Source of the DNA: Neorhizobium huautlense
GTDB lineage: Bacteria > Pseudomonadota > Alphaproteobacteria > Rhizobiales > Rhizobiaceae
NCBI RefSeq assembly: GCF_030811685.1
Contig: NZ_JAUSRF010000001.1
Span: 556,439 to 620,438, forward strand
Direction: 5' to 3'
DNA: 64,000 bases
How positions within the stretch are numbered: the first letter of the stretch is position 1; each line of letters opens with the position of its first letter. Positions 8,655-16,219 of this stretch are shown here, piece by piece. Made by a program: the position numbers and the translations under genes. The notes under the pieces were generated by a model. The model was given only the letters and a program-made list of their open reading frames with translations, had not been told where the DNA came from and searched no databases.

Positions 8655-9710
8655 ATGACAAACACTGCCGCCGCACGCGTTCTCGGTGCCGAGCTTGAAA
8701 CCGGTGCCGTTGCCGTGCCGCCGGATCAGGCGGAACGGATTGCGCGCGATCATTATGGTCTCACCGGCAAGGCCGAATGGCTGTGGGGCGAAAAGGATAG
8801 CAATTACCGGCTGACGCTTGCGGATGGCACGGCCTATCTCCTGAAAATCCTCAACCCGGCAGAGGATCCGAAGGTGACCTCCATGCATACCCAGGCGCTT
8901 TTGCATGTGGAGGCGATGGACCCCGGCATTCCGGTCCAGCGCATCATCCGCACCCGCGACGGCGCTGCCGATTTCCGTTTCGTCGCCGATGATGGCGGCG
9001 AGCGTGGCGTGCGCATGGTGACATTCGTGCCCGGCATGGCGCAGCGCACCGCGCCGCATTCGCCGGTGCAGCGCCAGAAAATCGGGGTGTTGCTGGGGCG
9101 CATGCAAAAGGCACTGAAAAGCTTTTCGCATGAAGCAGCCTCGCATCGCATCACCTGGGACATGACCCATGCGATGGGCATGCACGATCTGATGCCGGCC
9201 TTCACGGGTGCGCGCCAGCGGGCAAGGCTGGAAAAGGCTATCGACGATTTCGAGACGGAGATCGTGCCGGTGATGGCGGCTTTGCCGGCGCAGGTGATCC
9301 ATAACGATTTCAACATGGAAAACATTCTGTTCGATCCCGACAGGCCGGACGAGATTACCGGCATCATCGATTTCGGTGACATGGTGTTTGCTCCGGTTCT
9401 TTTCGATGTCGGTGTTGCGGCGGCCTATCAGATGGGTGCCGAGGCTGATCCGGTGGAGGCGATGTGCGATCTCATCAGAGGCTATCGCAGTGAGTGCACC
9501 CTGTCCGATGTTGAAATCGATCTCGTTTATACCGCCGCCGTGATGCGGCTGGTCATGCGGCTTGCCATTCCGCAATGGCGGGCAAGGTTGTTTCCCGAGG
9601 ATGCGGAGCGATTGACCATCCGCAGTGCCAGCGTGTGGGAACAGCTGGCCAGGCTTGACGCCATTCCGAAGTCGCAGGCAATCGATCGATTGCGCGCGGC
9701 GAACCGATAA
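8655..9710 (+). CDS. APH-fold kinase, hydroxylysine-kinase-like
   Basis: A 351-residue aminoglycoside-phosphotransferase-fold kinase. The catalytic loop VIHNDFNMENILFD and the metal-binding IIDFGDMVFAPVLFDVG are intact; the second closely resembles the IDFGDM segment of hydroxylysine kinases (HYKK/AGPHD1). GGGAG lies before the ATG of MTNTAAARV, which sets the start. The next gene, 11 bases on, encodes a phospholyase-like PLP enzyme, and in animals HYKK likewise acts just before such an enzyme. The likely role is O-phosphorylation of a hydroxylated amino compound. A homoserine-kinase-like or plain APH label is the cautious alternative. Confidence 0.78.
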   Translation: MTNTAAARVLGAELETGAVAVPPDQAERIARDHYGLTGKAEWLWGEKDSNYRLTLADGTAYLLKILNPAEDPKVTSMHTQALLHVEAMDPGIPVQRIIRTRDGAADFRFVADDGGERGVRMVTFVPGMAQRTAPHSPVQRQKIGVLLGRMQKALKSFSHEAASHRITWDMTHAMGMHDLMPAFTGARQRARLEKAIDDFETEIVPVMAALPAQVIHNDFNMENILFDPDRPDEITGIIDFGDMVFAPVLFDVGVAAAYQMGAEADPVEAMCDLIRGYRSECTLSDVEIDLVYTAAVMRLVMRLAIPQWRARLFPEDAERLTIRSASVWEQLARLDAIPKSQAIDRLRAANR

Positions 9711-9721
9711 GGACCCATACG

Positions 9722-11071
9722 ATGAACAAGCCCGTTTCCGGCAAACAGACTGCGACCATGGTCAACGGTTTCGATGCCTCGCGGCTGGGCAGCCTGCCGG
9801 AGCGTGAGCGAAAACTGATCGAACGGCGGCAGGCGCTGCTCGGGCCATCCTATCGGCTGTTTTACGAAACGCCGGTGCATGTCACACGCGCCGAAGGTGT
9901 CTGGCTGTATGGTCCGGATGGCGAGGCCTATCTTGATGCCTATAACAACGTGCCGTCGGTCGGCCATTGCCATCCGCATGTGACGCAGGCGATTGCGCGT
10001 CAGGCGGCGGAGCTGAACACGCATACGCGTTATCTCGGCGAACAGATCCTCGATTATTCCGAACGGCTTCTGGCGACGTTTCCAGCAGAACTCGACCGTG
10101 TGATGTATACCTGCACCGGCAGCGAAGCGGTCGATCTGGCGCTCAGGCTGGCGCGCTATTACACCGGCGGCACCGGCATCATCATCACGGAAAACGCCTA
10201 TCACGGCGTCACCACTTCGGCGGCTGAGATCTCGCCGTCGCTCGGGCCAAACATGCCGCTTGGCCAGCATGTGCTGACCGTGCCGGCGCCCGATACCTAT
10301 CGGGCGGATGGCCGCGATGTCGGCATGGCGCTGGCGCAGGATGTGGCCAAGGCGATCGCGCATTTTCGTCGTCGCGGCATCACGCCGGCGGCCTTTATCG
10401 CCGATGGCATCTTCTCCACCGATGGCATTTTTTCCGATCCGGTTGGTTTCCTGCAACCTGTCGCAGGCCTGCTGAAAGACGAAGGCGTGCTTTACATCGC
10501 CGACGAAGTTCAGCCCGGTTTCGGGCGTCTGGGTTCGCATATGTGGGGTTTCGTGCGCCATGGCGTCACGCCGGATATCGTGGTGATGGGCAAGCCGATG
10601 GGCAACGGCATGCCGATTGCGGCTGCCGTGATGACATCGGAAATCCAGGAGCGGTTCGGGCAGGATATCCGCTATTTCAACACCTTTGGCGCCAACAATG
10701 TGTCGATTGCCGCCGCTTCCGCTGTGCTGGATGTGATCGAAAATGAAGGTCTGATGCAAAATGCGGCAGCGACCGGCGATTACATGCTGGCCGGCATGCG
10801 CAAACTGCAGGAAACATTCGCGGCGATCGGCGATGTCAGGGGCATCGGCCTGTTTCTCGGGCTGGAATTCGTGACGGACAGACAAAGCCGCGCGCCGGAT
10901 GGAGCGCTTGCGCTAAAAGTCGTCAACGCGTTGCGGGATCGGCGCGTGCTGATCAGCGCATCGGGGAAAGAAGGCAATGTGCTGAAAATCCGTCCGCCGC
11001 TGCCGTTTAGTCGAGACAATGCCGATGTGTTTCTCGGTGCGCTGGAAGAGGTGCTGTCCGAGATCGCCTAG
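9722..11071 (+). CDS. Class III PLP enzyme, phospholyase-like
   Basis: A 449-residue fold-type I PLP protein usually annotated as class III aminotransferase. The cofactor Asp is in IADEVQPGFGRLG and the Schiff-base Lys in VMGKPMGNGMP. The GKPMGNG form, LIERRQALLGPS near the start, GHCHPHV, YFNTFGANNVS and the end NVLKIRPPLPF all match from memory the pattern of ethanolamine-phosphate and 5-phosphohydroxylysine phospholyases (ETNPPL/PHYKPL). Those enzymes eliminate phosphate and ammonia to give an aldehyde. The kinase just upstream supports this over a simple transamination. No terminator was recognised immediately after it. Confidence 0.8.
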   Translation: MNKPVSGKQTATMVNGFDASRLGSLPERERKLIERRQALLGPSYRLFYETPVHVTRAEGVWLYGPDGEAYLDAYNNVPSVGHCHPHVTQAIARQAAELNTHTRYLGEQILDYSERLLATFPAELDRVMYTCTGSEAVDLALRLARYYTGGTGIIITENAYHGVTTSAAEISPSLGPNMPLGQHVLTVPAPDTYRADGRDVGMALAQDVAKAIAHFRRRGITPAAFIADGIFSTDGIFSDPVGFLQPVAGLLKDEGVLYIADEVQPGFGRLGSHMWGFVRHGVTPDIVVMGKPMGNGMPIAAAVMTSEIQERFGQDIRYFNTFGANNVSIAAASAVLDVIENEGLMQNAAATGDYMLAGMRKLQETFAAIGDVRGIGLFLGLEFVTDRQSRAPDGALALKVVNALRDRRVLISASGKEGNVLKIRPPLPFSRDNADVFLGALEEVLSEIA

Positions 11072-11695
11072 CACTTTTCAAGGGGAAATGGGGGCACGCT
11101 CAAACAGGGCGGACTCACCCCTTGGTGATCTTCGGTTTTCAAAAAACACCCGCGGCGATTTTGTGTTCTGGGCGGGGCATGTGGTCGGGGCACTGAAAGC
11201 TGCCTCGTAATTGAGTTAGTAATTGACACCTCTCAGTGCCCCGTTCGACGGTTTTTGTCCGCGACTTCGGTTCCTCTGCAAAAGCCATCCCGGTGGCTCC
11301 ACCGACTGGCGATCATGTGTGCCGCACAGGCACGCCCGGCGCGCTTCTTTCGGGCCTCAGAGGCATTGCGAGGTTTTAACGCCCGCAACACCTCCCCCGT
11401 GTCGCCGGAGGAGAACCAGTTTCCGCGAACCCTGAGGATGGAGACTTACGTCGTTTCTCCAACACCAGCGCCGGCTCCAACTCGCCGGGACGCCTCCCGG
11501 TGTATCCACGATGGAACGGGAGAATTGTCGGCATGGCTTTTGGGAGGGTGGACGAAGTTGTTGCCAACTATTTTACAAGTGATTGATTTAGCTTGGGTAT
11601 ATTTTCAGGGCGAGCGGATTTTGCTTCGATGATGTTCTTTTTACGACATCGAAGTCGTACATGGAATGTGTAAGTCTGCTGTCGGCCCAAACCGG
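11072..11695. other. Non-coding or decayed stretch with many inverted repeats
   Basis: A 624-base stretch without a gene I can support. A perfect 11-base inverted repeat (arm CGGGGCACTGA, 11186-11196, partner 11233-11243) encloses 36 AT-richer bases. Within the next 260 bases short stems crowd together: CGGTG/CACCG (11291-11304), TGTG/CACA (11318-11328), GCCCG/CGGGC (11334-11355), GCCTC/GAGGC (11354-11364) and CCGGGA/TCCCGG (11485-11500). This could be a structured RNA, a small inverted-repeat element or a decayed insertion. The open frames across it have no recognisable domain, ribosome site or normal codon use. Confidence 0.5.
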
Positions 11696-12856
11696 TCATG
11701 CGAACGGTAGCCCCTGCTCCACGATGGCCTTGAAATACGACACTCCGAACGGAATCGCCTCGTCGTTGAAGTCAAACCGGGCATCGTGAACGGACGGTCC
11801 ATCTCCGTTCCCAATGAGCATGATATTGCCTGGACGAGCTTCCAGCATAAAAGCGAAATCCTCTGATCCCATTAGTGGCTCCATGGCCCCGTTCACGTTT
11901 TCTGCTCCGACCATCGATCTCGCCACATTGACTGCGAAGGCAGTCTCATCTGGATGGTTTACGGTTGGCGGAAACATCCTCTTGTATGTGACCGTAGCCC
12001 TTGCACCATAAGCTTCCGCGACATGCGTGGCGATTTCAGTCACACGCTTCTCAATCAGGTCGCGTGTCGCAGGATCAAAGGTTCTTGCCGTTCCCCCCAT
12101 TTCGGCGGACTGGGGAATGACGTTTCCGGCCTTGCCGCCACTTATCCAACCAACAGTGACGACCGCGCATTGGCGCGGGTGGACGTTGCGCGATACGATT
12201 GTCTGCAGGGCCAGAAGTATATTCGCCCCGACTACGAGCGGGTCAACGCTGACATGCGGTGATGCCCCGTGTGCACCTTTGCCATCTATCCTGATCCTAA
12301 AGCCGTCTGCGGATGCTGCTAGAGGGCCACTCGCAGTGGTAAACTGGCCAATTGGTAATCCCGGCTCCGTATGCATGGCATAGACTTCGTTGACTTTGAA
12401 GCGATCCATCAGACCATCGTCAACCATTGCCCTACCACCACCACCGCCTTCCTCTGCAGGCTGGAAAATGACTATCGCTGTGCCGTCAAATGCGCGTGTT
12501 CGCGCAAGAGCACGCGCGGCACCAAGTAGCATCGCTGTGTGTCCGTCATGTCCACAGGCATGCATAACCCCCTTGTTGGTCGATGCCCACTTGGCTCCGG
12601 TCTCCTCGTCGATTGGCAAGGCATCCATATCAGCACGCAAGCCAATGACTTTTCCGCTGGTCTGCCTCTGCCCACGGATTACCCCCACGACACCCGTCTT
12701 GCCGATGCCTGTCACAACCTCATCGCAGCCGAATTCTCTGAGCTTTGTTGCTACCAATTCGGCTGTTCTGTGGACGTCGAACTGAAGCTCCGGATGTGCG
12801 TGAAGGTCACGTCGCCATTCAACAACATCGGCGTATTCGGCATCTATCCCAGCCAT
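11696..12856 (-). CDS. M20-family amidohydrolase (hippurate hydrolase-like)
   Basis: A 386-residue metal-dependent amidohydrolase of peptidase family M20D, like HipO and IAA-amino-acid hydrolases. Visible features: the N-terminal RRDLHAHPEL signature, the metal motif MHACGHDGHTAMLLGAA, the catalytic glutamates in PAEEGGGGG, a dimerisation domain in the middle and MGSEDFAFML near the end. It hydrolyses N-acyl amino acids; the substrate is unknown. The start is MAGIDAEY, since the region upstream is low-complexity reading of non-coding sequence. Codon use differs from neighbours, with several ATA, AGA, ACA and GTA codons, and it sits between an unusual non-coding stretch and the pectin island, which suggests transfer. 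Confidence 0.88.
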   Translation of the reverse strand: MAGIDAEYADVVEWRRDLHAHPELQFDVHRTAELVATKLREFGCDEVVTGIGKTGVVGVIRGQRQTSGKVIGLRADMDALPIDEETGAKWASTNKGVMHACGHDGHTAMLLGAARALARTRAFDGTAIVIFQPAEEGGGGGRAMVDDGLMDRFKVNEVYAMHTEPGLPIGQFTTASGPLAASADGFRIRIDGKGAHGASPHVSVDPLVVGANILLALQTIVSRNVHPRQCAVVTVGWISGGKAGNVIPQSAEMGGTARTFDPATRDLIEKRVTEIATHVAEAYGARATVTYKRMFPPTVNHPDETAFAVNVARSMVGAENVNGAMEPLMGSEDFAFMLEARPGNIMLIGNGDGPSVHDARFDFNDEAIPFGVSYFKAIVEQGLPFA

Positions 12857-13082
12857 AGGTTGATCCTCTGTCTGATTTCGAAAGGTCAGGCGAGAAGAGA
12901 TTAGGGGATTTCCGACAAGGCACAATGGACGCTGTTGGCGCATTGATGCCCCCTTGGCGTGATCAGGCGTTTTACCGTGGGCATTTCCTCCATAGCGGGG
13001 AGAGACCGGCGGAGCGACAGCGAGCCGGATAAGAAACACTGCGCGGCGTGCTTCGACGGTCGCCACTGTATGAGCCGAAAAC

Positions 13083-14138
13083 CTACCGCATCCCCGCCGG
13101 CGCACTGACAGATCGCCTTTCCACCACATGGCAGGCAAGTTCGATGCGGCGTGAGAGTGCCGGCACGCCGGTGCAGAGATCGCGCAGGAGGTCGACCGCC
13201 GTCATGCCGATTTCGCGCATGGGGATATGCACGGTGCTGAGCGGCGGATTGAGAAAGGCGGCCTGCGGCAGGTCGTCCATGCCCATCACCGACACATCGT
13301 CCGGCACGCTGTAACCTGCCTGTTGCACGGCCATCATCGCGCCGGCCGCTAGGCTGTCGCCGGCGGTGAGGATGGCGGTGAAATCGAGGCCGCTTGCTGC
13401 GATGCGGTCCGCGATCGCCTGTGTCGCCAGTTCCGGCAGCCAATCGTCGACGGTGACGGTCATGTCCGGTGTCGGGGTGATGCCGCGATGGCGAAGCGCG
13501 TCCCAAAAACCTTCCTGGCGGCGTTCGATCGTGCGCCGTCCCGGCCGCATCAGGAACAGGATGCGGCGGTGGCCGAGATCGAGCAGCCGGTCAGTGGCAA
13601 GCTGTGCTGCCGAGCGGTTGCAGGGCGTGACGCTCGAGAGCCGCATATGCGGATCGTCGCCATTGATCAGCACGACAGGCTTGTCGAAGGCGCGGGTGGC
13701 GGCCAGCATGCGTTCGTCATCCACCGTCAGGAACAGGAGGCCCGTCACGTCGGGATCGCTGCCCGCCTCGTCGAGAACGGAGCGTTCGTCGCTGGCATCG
13801 GCAATCGGGCGGGTGATGATATCAAGGCCGAGCATCTGGGCGCGGTCGCGGGCGCCTTCCAGAACATGCAGGGTGAACTGGTTGCGCACGTAATCGATCA
13901 TCGCCGCACTGGAGGCGGCAATCATGATCTTTTTGCCGGGAACGGGCGCGGGCATCGGATAATTGGCGTCTTTTGCGGCTTCGAGAATGCGCTGGCGGAT
14001 ATCGTCGCGCACACCCTTTTCGCCGGTCAGGGCGCGCGACACGGTGCTTAGCGAAACGCCGACTTTTTCAGCGATATCTTCCAGCCGCACACGCCGGCTT
14101 TTTTTGCCGCGCTTGTTGGGAATTGTCGCGTCCGCCAT
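13083..14138 (-). CDS. LacI-family transcriptional regulator
   Basis: A 351-residue LacI/GalR repressor. The DNA-binding domain VRLEDIAEKVGVSLSTVSRAL is at about residues 16-36, preceded by a basic stretch (KRGKKSRR), followed by the hinge and a sugar-binding periplasmic-protein-like core. GGAGAGG lies just upstream of the ATG of MADATIPNK. It is divergent from the GH105-kduI operon and a 12-base perfect palindrome lies between them, so it probably represses that operon until a pectin-derived sugar binds, and likely its own gene (inference). Confidence 0.92.
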   Translation of the reverse strand: MADATIPNKRGKKSRRVRLEDIAEKVGVSLSTVSRALTGEKGVRDDIRQRILEAAKDANYPMPAPVPGKKIMIAASSAAMIDYVRNQFTLHVLEGARDRAQMLGLDIITRPIADASDERSVLDEAGSDPDVTGLLFLTVDDERMLAATRAFDKPVVLINGDDPHMRLSSVTPCNRSAAQLATDRLLDLGHRRILFLMRPGRRTIERRQEGFWDALRHRGITPTPDMTVTVDDWLPELATQAIADRIAASGLDFTAILTAGDSLAAGAMMAVQQAGYSVPDDVSVMGMDDLPQAAFLNPPLSTVHIPMREIGMTAVDLLRDLCTGVPALSRRIELACHVVERRSVSAPAGMR

Positions 14139-14181
14139 CGATCCTCTCCGAAAATTGGCATCAGACTGCAAAAAATTTTCA

Positions 14182-14193
14182 GATTGCGCAATC
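14182..14193. promoter_or_regulatory. Candidate LacI-family operator
   Basis: GATTGCGCAATC is a perfect 12-base palindrome with a central CG step, the pattern typical of LacI-family operators. It lies 44 bases before the regulator start and 88 bases before the GH105 gene, so one site could serve both directions. Confidence 0.6.
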
Positions 14194-14280
14194 GCAAATC
14201 CGGTGATTACATTCCTGTCACCGCTCGGGAGAAGCGGATTGGAGGACTGCCTTCGCAAGAGGGTGGAAGGAGGAGTGACG

Positions 14281-15372
14281 ATGGGCCTTTCAGCCCGGCA
14301 TATCCGTGAGAAACTCGATCTGCTCGTCACCGGCATGACCGGTCTGCGCGATGACGGCCGTTTTCACGAACCCAATCTCGATGGCTCGGCCGGCGATTAC
14401 ATTTCCTTCGATAGCTGGGAATGGCCGCAGGGTGTGGGCCTTTATGGCCTGATCCGCATGTGGCAGTTCACCGGCCGCGATGACCTGAAAGTCGTGATCG
14501 AGAACTGGTATGCCGCGCGTATAGATGCTGGTCTGCCAAAACTGAACGTCAACACCACGGCGCCGATGCTGGGCCTTTCGGTTCTCTGGCGCGAAACCCG
14601 CGATCCGCGGTGGCAGCCTGTTCTGGATGTTTGGGCGAACCGTGCCGTGAGCGAAATGGGCCGGACAAAGGAGGGCGCCTTTGCGCATCACGTCTCCGAC
14701 AAGGTGAATGACGACGAGCTGTGGGACGACACGCTTTATATGGTGGCACTGTTCCTTGCCTCTTATGGTCAGGCGAGCGGCCGCACCGAACTGGTCGATG
14801 AGGCGGTCAAACAGTTTCTCGTCCATACGCGATATCTGGCCGACAGGAAGACCGGCCTTTGGTTCCATGGCTGGACGTTTCAGGGGCACCACAATTTTGC
14901 CGAGGCGCGCTGGGCGCGCGGCAATGCCTGGATCACCGCCGGCATGCTGGATCTTTTCGATCTGGCCGACTTGCCCGTGGCGGTGAAAGACTTTTTGACC
15001 GGTGTTCTAGTGGCGCAGGTGGATGCGCTGCTGACAACGCAAACCGCATCCGGCGCATGGTGCACGCTGCTGGACGATCCGACCTCCTATGAGGAAATTT
15101 CCGCGACGGCCGGTTTTGGCTATGGCCTGCTCAAGGGCCACCGACTGGCTCTGGGCACGCCGGAATGGCGGGCGGCGGGTTTGCGCGCCGTCGAGGCGCT
15201 GCTTGCCAATATCGATGAGAGCGGCACGGTGCTGAACGTGTCCTACGGTACCCGCATGGGTCATGACCTGCAGTTTTATCGCGACATCCCGATCCAGCCG
15301 ACCGGTTACGGTCAGGCGCTGGCGATCCTCTGCCTGTCCGAGGCGTTGCACCATGTCGAGGAGATAGCATGA
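14281..15372 (+). CDS. Glycoside hydrolase family 105, unsaturated rhamnogalacturonyl hydrolase
   Basis: A 363-residue (alpha/alpha)6-barrel enzyme of the YteR/YesR type. It hydrates and so splits the unsaturated galacturonyl residue that pectate or rhamnogalacturonan lyases leave at the non-reducing end. Family signs are the DDTLYMVALFLA segment with the catalytic Asp, GWTFQGHHNFAEARWARGNAW and DPTSYEEISATAGFGYGL. There is no signal peptide, so it acts in the cytoplasm on imported oligosaccharides. I start at MGLSARHIREK; the upstream frame runs through the divergent regulator. It overlaps kduI by 4 bases (ATGA). Confidence 0.9.
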   Translation: MGLSARHIREKLDLLVTGMTGLRDDGRFHEPNLDGSAGDYISFDSWEWPQGVGLYGLIRMWQFTGRDDLKVVIENWYAARIDAGLPKLNVNTTAPMLGLSVLWRETRDPRWQPVLDVWANRAVSEMGRTKEGAFAHHVSDKVNDDELWDDTLYMVALFLASYGQASGRTELVDEAVKQFLVHTRYLADRKTGLWFHGWTFQGHHNFAEARWARGNAWITAGMLDLFDLADLPVAVKDFLTGVLVAQVDALLTTQTASGAWCTLLDDPTSYEEISATAGFGYGLLKGHRLALGTPEWRAAGLRAVEALLANIDESGTVLNVSYGTRMGHDLQFYRDIPIQPTGYGQALAILCLSEALHHVEEIA

Positions 15373-16205
15373 CGATGAAGGTTCTTTATGGCGCCGGTCC
15401 GGATGACATCAAGACATTCGATACCGCGCGGCTGCGCAAGGAATTTCTGGTCGAGGACCTTTTTGTTCCGGGCGAGGTGAATTTTACCTATACCCATGTC
15501 GACCGGCTTATCCTTGGTGGTGCGGTGCCGGGCACGATGGCGCTGACCTTCGGTTCGGGCGAGGATATCGGCACGCCATATCTGCTCTCGGCGCGTGAAA
15601 TGGGTGTTGCTAATCTCGGTGGTGCCGGCACGATCACGGTGGATGGCCAAAATTTCGAGCTGGAAAATCGCGATATTCTTTATATCGGCCGGGGTGCGCA
15701 GGAGATTACGGTCGCCAGCGTTTCGGCGGAAAAGCCGGCGCGGTTTTACATGAATTCGGTTCCGGCCGGAGCCGATATCCCGCATCGGCTGATCAAAAGG
15801 GCGGAATCCAAGCCGCTCGATCTCGGTGAGGCCAGACGCTCCAACAAGCGGAATTTGCGGATGTATATCCATCCGCAGGTGGCGCCCTCCTGCCTGCTTC
15901 TGATGGGCATTACCGATCTGGCCGAAGGTTCGGTCTGGAACACCATGCCGCCGCATCTGCATGAACGGCGCATGGAGGCCTACTGCTATTTCGATCTCGC
16001 GCCGGAAGAACGTGTCATTCACCTGATGGGACGACCGGAGGAAACCCGGCATCTGCTGGTGAAGGATTTCGATGCGGTGCTGTCGCCGGCATGGTCCATC
16101 CATATGGGGGCGGGCACGGACGGCTATGCTTTCGTCTGGGGCATGACCGGCGAAAACCAGGAATATAACGACGTGGCCCCGGTGGCCTTGAGCGAACTCA
16201 GATAA
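15369..16205 (+). CDS. kduI: 5-keto-4-deoxyuronate isomerase
   Basis: A 278-residue cupin-fold isomerase, the usual KduI length. It converts 5-keto-4-deoxyuronate, formed when unsaturated galacturonate opens, into 3-deoxy-D-glycero-2,5-hexodiulosonate. The metal-binding part PPHLHERRMEAYCYFD and the N-terminal LRKEFLVEDLFVPGEVN are characteristic. Translation is coupled to the GH105 gene through the ATGA overlap; a second ATG two codons in is possible. No kduD is next to it; the SDR at 7.9 kb and the Gfo/Idh enzyme at 25.6 kb are distant candidates. Confidence 0.95.
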   Translation: MTMKVLYGAGPDDIKTFDTARLRKEFLVEDLFVPGEVNFTYTHVDRLILGGAVPGTMALTFGSGEDIGTPYLLSAREMGVANLGGAGTITVDGQNFELENRDILYIGRGAQEITVASVSAEKPARFYMNSVPAGADIPHRLIKRAESKPLDLGEARRSNKRNLRMYIHPQVAPSCLLLMGITDLAEGSVWNTMPPHLHERRMEAYCYFDLAPEERVIHLMGRPEETRHLLVKDFDAVLSPAWSIHMGAGTDGYAFVWGMTGENQEYNDVAPVALSELR

Positions 16206-16219
16206 GGCGGCAGGCGATC

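Noticed and set aside
11255..11632. A 125-codon plus-strand frame in the structured stretch
   Set aside because: No ribosome site, no recognisable domain, abnormal composition, and it crosses several inverted repeats.
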